Shown here piece after piece: positions 49,634-60,260 of a stretch of DNA of 64,000 bases. The notes beneath the pieces were generated by a model, which had not been told where the DNA came from, did not search any database, and worked only from the letters and a program-made list of their open reading frames with translations. The position numbers and the translations under genes were made by a program. The DNA lies in contig OW121848.1 of assembly GCA_933228895.1 (NCBI GenBank), positions 98,847,470-98,911,469 of the forward strand, given 5' to 3'. This DNA comes from Platycnemis pennipes (Eukaryota > Arthropoda > Insecta > Odonata > Platycnemididae). Position 1 is the stretch's first letter. Each line of letters opens with the position of its first letter.

Positions 49634-49945
49634 TTGGAAGTAATCAACAAATCACTGTCGAGATACGCACTTTCTCCACGGGAGAAAGAGATACGTCGGG
49701 CTCTTGAGTGGGACGCTTACACCTCACCTTTGATAGAAGTCTGGGTTAGTCAGTCACTTATTGACATTGTACATACGTTTCTTCTTGCGTTTGTAGGCAA
49801 CCTAATAAATAGCTTATTAGGCACCTTGGTTGAGGTATTTTTACAGCCAGGTGTTAAACAATACTTATGCCTCGAACTCATCTCGCTGGCTAATTACAAT
49901 GCTAGGGAGTTGGGTCGATGTATGGAGCGGGCACTGCAAAAGTAA
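49634..49945 (+). pseudogene. unrecognised 103-codon frame in nested element
   Basis: The frame is also open upstream to about 49600, after a CACTCAG splice-acceptor-like string (49590-49596). It reads EVINKSLSRYALSPREKEIR and RRALEWDAYTSPLIEVW, then a hydrophobic segment. It may be the last exon of the inner element's gene. I recognise no domain. Confidence 0.25.
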
Positions 49946-50574
49946 GATGAACTTTCGAGATTTAAACTATCTTGCCTACATATTACTCATTATTGACGTG
50001 AAATATCAACTGTATATCATTAAGTGATTACCTACTCAATTAAAAATCAGAGGTGGGCTCACTTTTGGGTTGAGTAGGCTCGCTTGAATCACCCGTGTTG
50101 GTTCGCTGTTAGCCCAGCTACTTCGGGCGATTGTTCGGCACTGTTGACGTCATCGGGCATTCTTCAGCAGTGGCTTGGGGGGGAGGGAGTTTTCGGCGCG
50201 CTTTAAAATGTCGCTATATTTAGCATTCAATATCTCGCGAAGGAAAACTCAGATTTACATGCAGTTTTCTTTGTTGAATCGAGAAAATAATTTTCTGTCC
50301 GCCTGTTAAATAAAAAAAATCATGCAAGTTCCCCATTGTTGCTACCATGAATTAAAGATTAACTAGCAAACCTGCTGCCCGCTTTGCAGGCAGTCCTTGT
50401 CTGGTGTGCTCTTGACGTGAACTTTGTGTCTTTACTTTATTTTTGCACTACTCCAGTGGGAGCAGTGGGAAATGTGGGTGTGTATATGTTTCCCAAAAAT
50501 GAAAACTATTTTGGATTAGTTTGTGAAACATAAGTTCGTGGAAGTTGGAGTAAAAAATTCATATTTTTCATTCC

Positions 50575-51250
50575 TCTATGCAATGCTCACTGTAGTAGAC
50601 TGAGGAGAGTACCATTTTTGAAATAGCCACTCAGACGATCGGTTAGAAATTGCTGCAAAGATGAAGGCAAAAATTCCGCCTTTTATCACATCAAGAGCCA
50701 TTTTTACTTTTTTGCATAATTTGCTGTAGTAAAGTTTTCTTTTTTCTTTTTTTTTTAAACACACACAATTAGGCTGAGGAGAGTACCATTTTTGAGATAC
50801 ACTTACTCCGCTGATCGGTTAGTCATAGCTAAAAAGATGATGGCAAAAAGTCTGCCTTCTATCACACAAAGCCATTTTTTTACTTTTCTGTAAAAATTTG
50901 CTGAAGTAAAGTTTCCTTTTTTATTTCTTTTTTTAAAACTCACTCTAGTAGTCTGATGAGAGTACCATTTTTTGAACATGTATACTACGCTCATTGAGTG
51001 ATTATTGATTGAAAAATAAATGGAAAATTTTCTCCTATCAAACATTGAGCCTAGTAAAAATTTCAAGTAGTTATTTCGCTGCAAAAAGTTTTCATTTTAC
51101 AATTCCGTGCTCACTACAAATAGTAGTTGACTGAGGAGAGTACCAATTTTTACGAAATGATAGTGCGCTCATCGTAGATGCATTGGTCAAATAATAAACA
51201 GCAAATTTCCGCCTTCTATCATAGAGCCTTAAGAAAATAAAAAAGTCGCT
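50575..51250. repeat. four-copy tandem array, unit about 177 bp
   Basis: The landmark TGAGGAGAGTACCATTTTT (with small changes) recurs at 50601, 50775, 50954 and 51132, giving spacings of 174, 179 and 178. Each unit continues with similar GCTCATCG-like, CCGCCTTCTATCAC-like, GAGCC and T-rich blocks, all diverged. It is satellite-like in unit length and lies inside the composite transposon. Confidence 0.85.
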
Positions 51251-51682
51251 TTAGTACCTTTTCCCTATTTTCAAGCGCTAGTTCCATGAACTTATCTCTA
51301 CACAGTAGACATTTTATTTAGCAACAAACATTTTATAACCTTCTTTCAACTATTAGAAAAGTACTTCAAATCGTCCAGCTTTGAAATTCACATTTCATAC
51401 ACAAGATCGGGGCCGGTAGGCAAAAATTGTTTTATTTCATTATGTGCTCATCGAAAATGTCAATTAATATTTTATTACTTACAAAATTGATTGATGAAAC
51501 TATTTCCACTTTCTTCATCTTCTTCAATTGAATTTTTGTCTCTTCACCAAAAATGTTAACACATTTACTTAGCTAAAAATCCAAAACTACTGCCAAACCA
51601 CAAAGACAGAGAATCCACACTCAACGCACCAAGCCTCGCTCATTTAGCTACAAACCTGGGAGAGAACGAAACGGATACAGAA

Positions 51683-51712
51683 TGACGGACGGACGGACTG
51701 ACTGACTGACGG
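51683..51712. repeat. (GACG)n/(GACT)n microsatellite
   Basis: GACGGACGGACGGACTGACTGACTGACGGAC-type tetranucleotide run close to the right end of the composite element. Confidence 0.85.
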
Positions 51713-51835
51713 ACACGCTACAAAATTTATATATATTGATAGATTTGGGTTTTGTAGGTAGTTATGGGGCGGGCCAGGGTCCCTTTGCCCCCCAACCCCC
51801 TCCATCCCCCCTGTGGGTGCGCCACTGATTGGAGG

Positions 51836-54190
51836 AATATTTTTTTGGAGTGTATTCTGGCAACGTTAAACAGGATTACTACATTCCATTTAGAGTAGAA
51901 GTGGAATACAAATGGTTAATGGAAAACCACTAACTTTACTTAAAATAACGTCGAAAATGCAGATCGAAAGCGACGAGAATTCCAATTGATTTACGTTACA
52001 TCCAATCTCCGAAGACCCCTCCATAATCATATCTTTGAGTATGGGTAAATAAACAAGCTGAAGAGCGCTGATAGCGGAAATAAATAATTCTATCGCACGC
52101 CGACAAATTAGTAAAGAGGAAGCATAAGAGTATTAGTTCAACGCAATTTATTGACATATTTTCCATAAGTTGGAGCAATGCGACTGACATTCATCCCGGA
52201 AATGCAACAACGAAAACACAAAAAAATTCTAATTTCCGTCAATGTGGACCACCCTGGAAGAAATTCTACTCCATTTATGAGTTAATCGTATTCAGCGCAG
52301 AGTAGATTCAGCGCAAATTCATTTTCACTCTTATACATTTCGAGGACAACGTGAAAATAATATTATTGCAGACACAAAAGAATATGCAGTCAATATGCAA
52401 TGTGCAAGAAAATTCGGAAAAAATAATCCAAAAAGCTTATCTCTAAAAAAACGTGAAAACCTCATCTCCTTATCTCTACATTCTCGTGAAAAATATCCGC
52501 TTAAGTATTTTAACATGACTCTGAAATCCTTAAATATTTAAAAAGTCGTAGTCCAAGTCCAGTTTCATCTCATTGTAAGTTGTAACAGTTAGAGTTAACT
52601 GTTGGGACTTTGGGTCATTGCCTTGATTAAAAACCGTCAGGGCTCTATAAATAATATTAGACTCTCAGTCGTTGGGCACAAGTATTAAGGGTAGGTACAC
52701 GGGTGCAACCATAATAGAATTATACCAACGAAATCCTTATCTAGATGTTACATAGCACTGCTTCTGAGGGATTTGTCATATTATGCCACTCCAACTCGTG
52801 CCAAAACATTCTCAAGAAGCTTAGAACGGATACAGGCTATTTCCTCTTTTCACTTCCGGTTTCTGAATTTTTCTCCTCAAAAATACTTGTGTATCCGAAA
52901 TTCGTGCCTTCCGCCGGAGAAGGAAATTTATTATTGAATAGGTGAAAAAATGAAATTAATGCTACGCATCCTTGAAATTGCCACCATGCCAGTTAGACGC
53001 TTCCTTTGTCAAGGCTTTCATACTTTGACTCCGGAAACGGAGTTCCCACCTCCGCAGCACGTCACCTTCCTTCCTGTCCGTCAAATCTTCCACTCTTCGA
53101 ACTAGCACCGCGGCGATAATTATATCCTCCGATGGGTTGCTCAGCACTCAAAGCTAAGTGGTAAAAGGGAAACATTTTAGCGGCGATTACTGGTCAATGA
53201 TATCCACAGGTTATGTGAGCCGAGGAATGGGCATGGAATGCAGAAATACTCAAAGATGTGGATGTTTCAACAAAGTGAGCACTAGTTTTCTTCTTAGTAA
53301 CTCGTTCATTGGAAGTATAAATGGAAACATATATGATTTGCCTATAACATTCTCGATATCTAACATACTTTCTGCTTTAATACTTGAATCTAAAGCCACG
53401 TACGCCGAAAATGAGTACCAAGAGCCTTTGAACAAATTAACAAGCGTACAATCAGGCAGGTTCCCGGTATATTACCTATACTTCGACAAGCATGAGGCAG
53501 AGCATATCGAGCTAAGGACATGATCGTGAACATAAAGATAAAAAGGAAATCAAAGAAAATCATTTAATTCTTTGGCGCTATTGATTATGAAATACTTTAA
53601 TTACGAGGAACGCCACATAGATTATTTACGGCCTATTAGCAAGGGATGGTACATTTTGGGCTTCAAACAACTATTCTTGACATTACTTCACGATGTACCA
53701 TAGGTCAACAAAAATAAGTGAATGTGCTTGAAAATGGATAATCCTAGGTAAGAAGGAATAAAATAACCTTCTCTGAGATGAAACTATGCATTCACCGCAC
53801 AATTTCAGCATCTGTATGCTACCCCGGCTCCTAATTATGACTTTCAGTGAATGATGAGTGAAATCAGAATCCAAGAAGAGGGTATAACACAGGTACAAGA
53901 GGGTACATGGGTACAACACAGCGAAAACCGACGAAACGCTGTGATGAGCCATCGTCGGACAATCCAGGCGACCAGCATTCGTATTCCTAGAAATCTCTAG
54001 GACTGCATAACTGAGAATGTGAAAGCAACAGGAGTTTCTGTCGTAAATAAAATTTATTCTGCCAAAATTAACTACGTCATAATAAACGCAAAAGCATTGG
54101 CAAGATGGTAAGTATTCTACTTTGTGAAAATGCATGAAAAGTGCTTACTCCCCATATCTAGAACCGTAACCCACACGTCAACTCTCCCGT
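51836..54190. other. AT-rich stretch, no gene assigned
   Basis: Frames of 121 codons (53158-53523, plus) and 150 codons (53683-54135, minus) are not extreme in composition. They contain no domain I recognise and no strong flanking splice or start context. A short CpG patch lies at about 52.97-53.15 kb. Confidence 0.35.
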
Positions 54191-54191
54191 T

Positions 54192-54251
54192 TACCTATTT
54201 GGCGTAAAACGTACCTATTTGGCGTAAAACATACCTATTTGACGTAAAATA
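54192..54251. repeat. 20-bp unit tandem repeat, 3 copies
   Basis: The unit TACCTATTTGGCGTAAAACR is repeated three times head to tail. The third copy differs at one internal base (GACG) and at its end. Confidence 0.9.
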
Positions 54252-54289
54252 TAATAAAATAACGTTAATCCTTGGAATAATATAAAGGC

Positions 54290-55000
54290 TCCTTTGAAAA
54301 ACTCCTCATTCTTTACATTCGCGTTCAATCCACCTTCGTATCCTCAACCACAGCTCTCGCTCGTCTCTTGCTATTTTCATTCTCTTCCTTTGCCTCTCTC
54401 CGCCATCACCGAACTCATTCCCGCCTTTCCTTTCAGGACACTTCCATGCCCCCTTGCCCATCCGCCGCCCTCCCACGCAACCGATCGCCTCCTCATGCCA
54501 CACTCCCCCCCAACCCTCCCTGTCCCGTCAAAATGGATAGACCGCAGGAGGGCCATTAAGAAAGGGCGGTGGCAAAGGCGCCGTGAATTTTTAACGTCGC
54601 TGTCGCGGCGGCGGGTGATTCACCGGGGCTGCACTTTTAAGGGCGTGACGTGACTCTGGCGGAAGGTGACCTCCCGCCAAGATGGCCGGGATCGCCGAAG
54701 CAAGAACCCGGAGAGCTCGTGCCAAGGAGGAGGAGGAAGACAAAAACGGAAAATTCACGAGCGACCGTTGGATGGGCAACCCCCGCTCACCGATGATGAG
54801 TCGGATGAAGCGATGCACGGACCGAGCGATTTTCCGCTTGAACCTAGGTCTGCGTTCCTATGCGCACCAGCCAGGGGCGATATCTTTGCCTCTCTTCACC
54901 ACGGAATACCACGAGGCCTTATACCCATCGGCACTGAAATTTCATCATGATTGCGCACACCTATAGACGTTTCGATTCGCCTCAGCAGACTATCTAGCTC
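54290..55000. other. GC/CpG-rich island
   Basis: Pyrimidine-rich at about 54.32-54.53 kb, then CpG-rich mixed sequence. It contains the promoter-like start described next. Confidence 0.45.
54620..54966 (+). CDS. candidate promoter and short ORF with strong start context
   Basis: A TGACGTGA half-CRE (54646-54653) is followed by CCGCCAAGATGGCCGGG (54674-54690), which is both a strong Kozak context and a classic YY1/Pho-type core-promoter motif. The ATG at 54682 opens 94 codons: MAGIAEARTRRARAKEEEED, then a basic/Met-rich middle with SRMKRCTDRAIFRLNLGL, stop at 54964-54966. Another frame overlaps it. The product is unrecognised and may be chance in CpG-rich DNA. It could instead be the first exon or 5' leader of a gene lying outside the window. 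Confidence 0.2.
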
Positions 55001-55370
55001 CCTTAACGTCATCTATGCTTTTCCTTCCGCTGGCCTAACATCCTACCTTTTGTCTTGTCATTCTCCATCTCATCGCGTGCCATGTTCATCCGCCGTTCAT
55101 TTTTGACTCCATTTGAAATTCCCCAACAGCTTTATTAGCTATAGTTACGCAGAGGAGGGGGCCGACAACCGAGGCCATTGGCGTCGCTAAGCATTGGAGA
55201 GCAGAAGCAGGAAGTTTTCAGGAAACGGAAGGAGAATGGAATGAAACCAAGCGTTGGTATACACTTCATTGAAACGGGAAATGGAGTCCTTGGTTTAGCG
55301 TCTAATCCGCTAAAACGGACGGAATACTCGACTTGGATTACTATGCACTACATAAACATTCAAACATGGT
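55000..55370. other. unassigned mixed sequence
   Basis: No exon or repeat is recognised. An 88-codon frame at 55178-55444 runs into the SINE-like segment downstream and is probably not a gene. Confidence 0.4.
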
Positions 55371-55470
55371 CCACGTACAAGAATCTCCGCAACCGCCGGG
55401 ACTTGAATCCTGACCCTCGCTGGAAATCAATTGTCATCTACTGAAAACCCCGATCCCTCTACCGCTTCAT
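55370..55470 (-). mobile_element. tRNA-like SINE fragment
   Basis: On the minus strand AGCGGTAGAGGGATCGG (55450-55466, A-box-like) is followed by GGATTCAAGTCCCGG (55396-55410, B-box-like). The spacing is slightly long, and the tRNA stems do not form. Confidence 0.5.
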
Positions 55471-55474
55471 TTCC

Positions 55475-56020
55475 TCAATTCATTCCTATGCACATCTCAA
55501 AACTTCTCTATCTCCATCATCATTCTTAATCCTTCATTTCACCGCCTTCTGCACCACAGCGGACCTTCAAAACGCATGTGTTGTCATAATTTTCATTTCC
55601 ACGTAGCACAAAAAAGAGTGAAAGCATGGCGTAATTCATTAATTATTCCTCTGATTCTTCGAATCACTAGCTATAATTTGTAGGGTGAGTAGCCAGGCCG
55701 AAAAGACGAAAGTGCCGATTGCAGAAAGCACACTTCAGGTGAGTTTCGTGAATTGGACAGTTATAATCCATCCAGAGGTTCTACAGTCACACAAAAAATA
55801 CCATACACACCATGCTGGATCCATGAATAACGTCTAACATCGTTTTAAATTAAAGCAAATAAAAAGAAAATTAACATTTAATTTTACTACTAATTATGAT
55901 CAGGGATTCGAGTGCTCTAGAAAAAAGATATACCTATTAGTCCTAGATTTCGGTTTTTTGATACTCGTACGGCTTAGATCATATAGCACCGTCTAACATA
56001 AGATGTGAATCCTAAGACAA
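55475..56020. other. AT-rich stretch, no gene seen
   Basis: Nothing recognisable. Confidence 0.45.
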
Positions 56021-56024
56021 ACAG

Positions 56025-56110
56025 AATTTGCATGCCCTAGGTGGGATATGCTCCCATGATCTTTGGATTGCTAAGCTAACTCGACACCGAAATGACTACG
56101 GAGGCCGGCG
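56025..56110 (-). mobile_element. tRNA-like SINE fragment, same family as 28.3 kb
   Basis: The minus strand carries GGTGTCGAGTTAGCTTAGC (A-box region, 56070-56088) and GGGAGCATATCCC (56043-56055, B-box position). The spacer CCAAAGATCA and the downstream CTAGGGCATG closely parallel those of 28328-28405. Confidence 0.5.
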
Positions 56111-56114
56111 AATA

Positions 56115-58198
56115 AAGATATGAAGGAAAATTATTGTAGAAGCTCAACTTCGAAGCTTTATGACATCAATTAGTGAGGAGAAAAATTTGAAAAACCGAGA
56201 CCCAGCCACAAAAGGTAAATGTGGAACTAGGTTTTCAGATGCTCCTATTGCTGAGGCTATATCGCCGACTCTCTACCGCAATAATTCACCTACCTCCAAG
56301 AAAGACCATAAGATAGCAAAGCGCACTTCTGAGGAAGCTAGAATAAATGTTTACAGACGTTCTTCCATATGAACTGTCTACAAGGAAAACACAAAGGTCA
56401 AATTTTACCTAAGACATAAAAGAGTCATACTGTAGAAATCCATTATACGGAGGCGCTTGACTAAGTATATATTGGGTACTCAATGTTAATTGATGCATTC
56501 AAACAGAAATTTTCTAGGCATTAACACCTTCGGTAGTGCGTAGACCAATGCTGTTAAATAAATCTTTCTCCTGAGCCCCACACTCTACACGACTAACGTT
56601 CACGGAAGTAGAGAGTAACGGACACTATCCGGTAGATTTAATACAAATCATGGTTCCAAGAAAATTGAAATGTCACAATTCACAGGTTATAGTTTTCCAT
56701 GAAACGGCTGAGATCTTAATTAGTCCAGACTGCACGGTTCATACATGATGATCATTGCAAAACCTGCGTGATGCGGACAAAGATAACGGGAAAGAAAAAC
56801 ATTTTCGTATGGAGAACACTGTTGAAAGTATGAAAACACTGATAATTGCTCTTATAAACAATAAAAGTCCAAAATCAGAAAGGTACGCATGCTGACTAAT
56901 GCATTTAGAAGTGAACTATCTTCAAAAGCAAGGAGCGGTCGATACATAATCGAGGAGCTGAGATTTACATTGATTCTCGAGAACTACCTACAACCATTAG
57001 AAATCATAGCATTTGTTTTTTTTTAATATGAGTAAAAAACAGGTGCAATGTTCTGCATAGTTTTATGAATTTATCCTAATAATTCTTGGAGCACACCGTG
57101 GTGTTACAGTGAGAGTGACCTGCAGATATACGGGGAAAACGTAATTAATCTATTCACATAATACCCAGAAAGCCACTGCAAGTCTGTGCAATGGGGAATG
57201 ATCCAAAACCGCCTTAACGTCAATGAATTAAGGCTTTGCTTGTAACTATATTGCGGTCATTATTGACTATCTACAATTCTAAAATAAATGGAATTTTTAT
57301 AAGAAGTCAGATATCTTATACAACTCAGTTACTAATGAAAAGCACCCTGTGGGACGGATACATCTGCAGTGACAGATACTGGAACTGCCCAGAGAGTTTT
57401 CCCGATTCGAATGCAAATGACTGTTAGCAAAATTCTCCATTTTTACCATAACAAAAAAATCCAACCTAAAATATAAGCAGCCTGAATGGAAAGGGCCGAT
57501 TTTAGAAATATAAGGCAATAATACATTATTTTCCACACTTAAAATTTAAAATAGATAAACAAAACCTAATGGAAAAACCTTGGTAAATAGTTCATACCCA
57601 GTTAGATATCACTATCGACAATTAAAACACGACAATGCACCAATGAAAGTAATACAGGGAGTCATGAAGAACTCACGAATAAATGGATAGGAGTTGAAAC
57701 ACGAATTGGTTATTTATCTTTTGAGGTGTCGGTCGGTGTGGCATCAACAGCCCTAGCTTCTCCATGCGAGATTTTCGGCACCGCGTTTTCCTCCACTCTC
57801 CCTGCATTCCCTATTAATCGTACCTCCCTAGTACCATCGACCGGCACAAATCATCTAACTTACCTTAACTACTGCCAATAATTAACCTATGGGGAAGCTA
57901 GTGAGAAGACATTTGTAGTTTGACCACACCTCAATGATACACGCTGAAGCAGTTAGCGCAGGAGGGCAAAAAGAAGAAATGTAATGGGTGGAAAACTCGA
58001 ATCCGAATATTTTGAATACTTACAAGGCTGCTAGAAACACAATTTCGCATAAAAGAGGAGAGAATGCTAAACATTTATTTATAATGAATTGGTATTTCTT
58101 TCGCAACCATAACTTTACCCTGGCCAATTGAACCTTCTTGCATATACCTATACGGTATCACATGAATCAATAATCGCGAAGAAAATACTTTCAAATCG
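56115..58198. other. AT-rich stretch, no gene seen
   Basis: Short frames only. A small CpG-containing patch lies at 57.73-57.85 kb. No exon is recognised. Confidence 0.45.
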
Positions 58199-58268
58199 AT
58201 TAAATAATATTGGCAATTTTCCACAAAGAATTCCATTTCTTTGTGGAAAATTGCCAATATTATTTAAT
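58199..58268. repeat. perfect 32-bp-arm palindrome, 6-nt loop
   Basis: Bases 58199-58230 (ATTAAATAATATTGGC ... CACAAAGAA) are exactly reverse-complemented at 58237-58268, with TTCCAT between them. An RNA from either strand would form an uninterrupted 32-bp stem with a 6-nt loop, about the size of a miRNA or mirtron precursor. Such perfect pairing is more typical of a fresh duplication or an siRNA hairpin. Confidence 0.95.
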
Positions 58269-58384
58269 TATGTTATTCCAGCATATAACGCCTGAAACGA
58301 CACTCTCAAATCGTTTGCTTTCGAGGGATCAAGAATAATTGCTCCAGGTTTGGGTATATTAAAATGATTTTGAAAGGAATACGG

Positions 58385-59310
58385 AAATGATTTTTCGGCC
58401 CCCGCGTCACCAACTAGCGAACTCATACCCGCGATCGACCCGTGGGGGGGTTTGACAAAAATGAGGGTTTACCCGGGAAAAAATGGGGAGGAGGGTATAC
58501 ACACGAGAGAGAAATATTGCAAGTTTATCGAGCGATGACTAAAAAGAAAAGAGCCCACGAACAAAAAAAAAGATATTCGGATCGGCAAGAGGTCTTTGCT
58601 TGTTCCGCTTGCTTAGATCGCTATCGCGCGCGCATAAAAAATGAACGGCGAGAATAAATCATCCGCGGAAGTTTTCCACAGTTTCCTCTCCGCCGCGGAG
58701 GTGCACGGAGGGAAGCCAAGGGAGCTCCGTTCGCCCACACCACGCGCGGCAGGCCTTTCCCCACCGCTCGCCGACAAACCCCACCCGTCCCCCAACTCAC
58801 TCCGGGCCCTACCCCCCCCCCCCCCCCCCCCTTTCGTCCTCCGGCCCCGCCCGCAGTCGAGTCCGCGCCCGGCGCACCTCTCGCCGGAGGGGGCGGCGGA
58901 ATACGAATCGGCAGCGGCAGCACCCGCCCGCTCTTTTATCGCCCCGAGAACGCCTTTATCCATAACCGCATCCTGAGGAGGAGAATTGGATCGCGAGGAA
59001 GGTGGCGGGGTGTCGCGCAAAGACTTGGGTGTGGGAGGGGGGAGGGCTGGGAGGTTGGGAGGAGAGCGAGGGGAAAATATCATAAAAAGCTCTTTGTCGT
59101 TAGAAACATTTCGCGGAGAAATGAAGGGACGGAAGGAAAACGAGGATAAAAAGGTGGGAGGGGAGGAAGAGGGAGTGGGAGGGCTGGATGCGATAAGCGA
59201 ATGGGAGGCGGAAGGGGTGGAGGCGCGGCCGAGGGGCTGCCGTGAGTCTTCCCGCGGGCATCTCACAGGAAGGCGAGCGCCAAATATTAATAATTGCGGA
59301 TGGCAACGAA
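58385..59310. other. GC island with C20 run and pyrimidine-to-purine switch
   Basis: CpG-rich. The plus strand is C-rich at about 58.74-58.87 kb, including C20 at 58812-58831, and purine-rich at 58.97-59.26 kb. The 276-codon minus-strand frame (58613-59443) is the longest in the window. It consists of Ser/Pro-rich sequence from the purine tract plus a poly-Gly segment from the C run, so it is not called a gene. Confidence 0.55.
58812..58831 (+). repeat. poly-C run (20 C)
   Basis: Twenty consecutive C inside the GC island. Confidence 0.9.
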
Positions 59311-60120
59311 ACCTTTGTGGACTAAGTACTAAAGAACAAATAAAAAATACGGATAAAATCCTAACGTTTTCACAAGGATAAAAAGAATCAAAAAGTGCAG
59401 GATACCACGAAATCTCGGTCTTCTTTAACAAATCTCTTCTCAATTGCTCACACTTTCAAAGAATGAAGACGAAAAAGAAGAAAGAAAAGAGCATAATATA
59501 GCATAAAGTTTTAACTTAATTGCTACCCGAAGGAATTGTACAAGGAATTTTAGACTCCACAAAATTCGCACATGCTATTAGTTTCTTCCATATGGTTGAA
59601 AAATCGAGGCTATGAAATTGAGAAATAGGAATTTTTTTCTCCTACTTTTTAAATACACGCAGCTCCCAATAGAAATAACCTGATATAAAAACCAAATTAT
59701 CAAACAAATTTTTTAAAAAGAAATTTTCATGAAAATTAAAGCCCATACTTGGGAAGCCATAAGAGGAACGTCGAATGAGAGGATAATGACTTTATGGAAT
59801 TATTACGCTATTAAAATTTTATAGCTAGAAAGGGATTGACATTCATTCCTTCAATGCCGTAGCGGTGGCAAAATATGCGGAGGAAGAACAGACTTTGGTA
59901 ATATTTCATGAATTGGATCTTTAGCAGAATTTAATAGAGGACATGTGCATTTCTTAAAAATTCTAGGTGAAATTAGGCGCACTTACAGATAAATAAAAAT
60001 CGTAAATTCTCAGCAGTCAAAGCTATGGAGGGAGAAATAATATAATTTGGAAAAAAAGGCCGAACCTGACCTTCCATCTTTTCCTTCACGAGAGACAACC
60101 CGCCATCACAAATTTAAGCC
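59310..60120. other. AT-rich stretch, no gene seen
   Basis: Nothing recognisable. Confidence 0.45.
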
Positions 60121-60164
60121 TCAAACGTCCCCACATATCAGACGTGATGACTTTAGAATTTCTT

Positions 60165-60260
60165 CAACAAATCCGGCGCGATCGTAGGGGTTCGAACCCG
60201 GGCCACACTCTCCCAGACACGATAAGGTGCATACCGACGCGGCGCTAACCCGCTCACTGG
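60165..60260 (-). mobile_element. tRNA-like SINE fragment with perfect B box
   Basis: On the minus strand GGTTAGCGCCGCGTCGGTATG (A-box region, about 60231-60251) precedes a perfect palindromic B box, GGTTCGAACCC (60189-60199). Spacing is tRNA-like, but acceptor and anticodon stems are not evident. It sits at the edge of a GC island. Confidence 0.5.

Larger units (their letters stand above)
47298..50338. mobile_element. nested DNA element with 18-bp TIRs
   Basis: CAATGGGGAACTTGCATG at 47298-47315 is matched exactly in reverse complement by the sequence ending CATGCAAGTTCCCCATTG at 50338. Further inward the two ends share weaker similarity, including GACGTCA near 47497 and 50155. The 3041-bp span lies inside the larger element. 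I did not find a clear target-site duplication at its edges. It holds a two-exon ORF remnant near its left end and a 103-codon frame (49634-49945) near its right end. The superfamily is unassigned. Confidence 0.7.
50345..51770 (+). mobile_element. possible further nested repeat with (GACG)n tail
   Basis: After the inner element come AACTAGCAAACC and a small hairpin (CTGCCCGC ... GCAGGCAG, 50369-50387), then the tandem array. The segment finishes with a (GACG)n/(GACT)n run (51683-51712) and AAATTTATATATATTGATAG (51724-51743). This combination of a hairpin-like start, a tetranucleotide run and a TATATATAGAT-like end is shared by repeats I have seen in several arthropod genomes. The limits and class are uncertain. 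Confidence 0.35.
46995..51835. mobile_element. 4.8-kb hAT-like transposon with exact 8-bp TSD (composite)
   Basis: An identical 8-bp repeat, ATTGGAGG, lies at 46995-47002 and 51828-51835. Between them the ends are inverted repeats: CAGTAGCGCACCCA at 47003, and CAGTGGCGCACCCA when the right end (to 51827) is reverse-complemented. That is one difference in 14. Both subterminal regions are rich in G runs (C runs on the right). The 8-bp duplication and CAGTGGCGCACCC-type ends point to the hAT superfamily. No hAT transposase is recognisable. The element is a host for other insertions: an inner element (47298-50338) and a region with a tandem array (50575-51250). Confidence 0.85.

Noticed and set aside
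50575..51250. CRISPR-like array
   Set aside because: Units are about 177 bp, diverged along their whole length and lack spacers of constant size. The sequence is eukaryotic and inside a transposon.
58613..59443. 276-codon minus-strand open frame
   Set aside because: It is made of Ser/Pro-rich sequence from a purine tract plus Gly-rich sequence from a C20 run. There is no domain, and the opposite strand is equally open.
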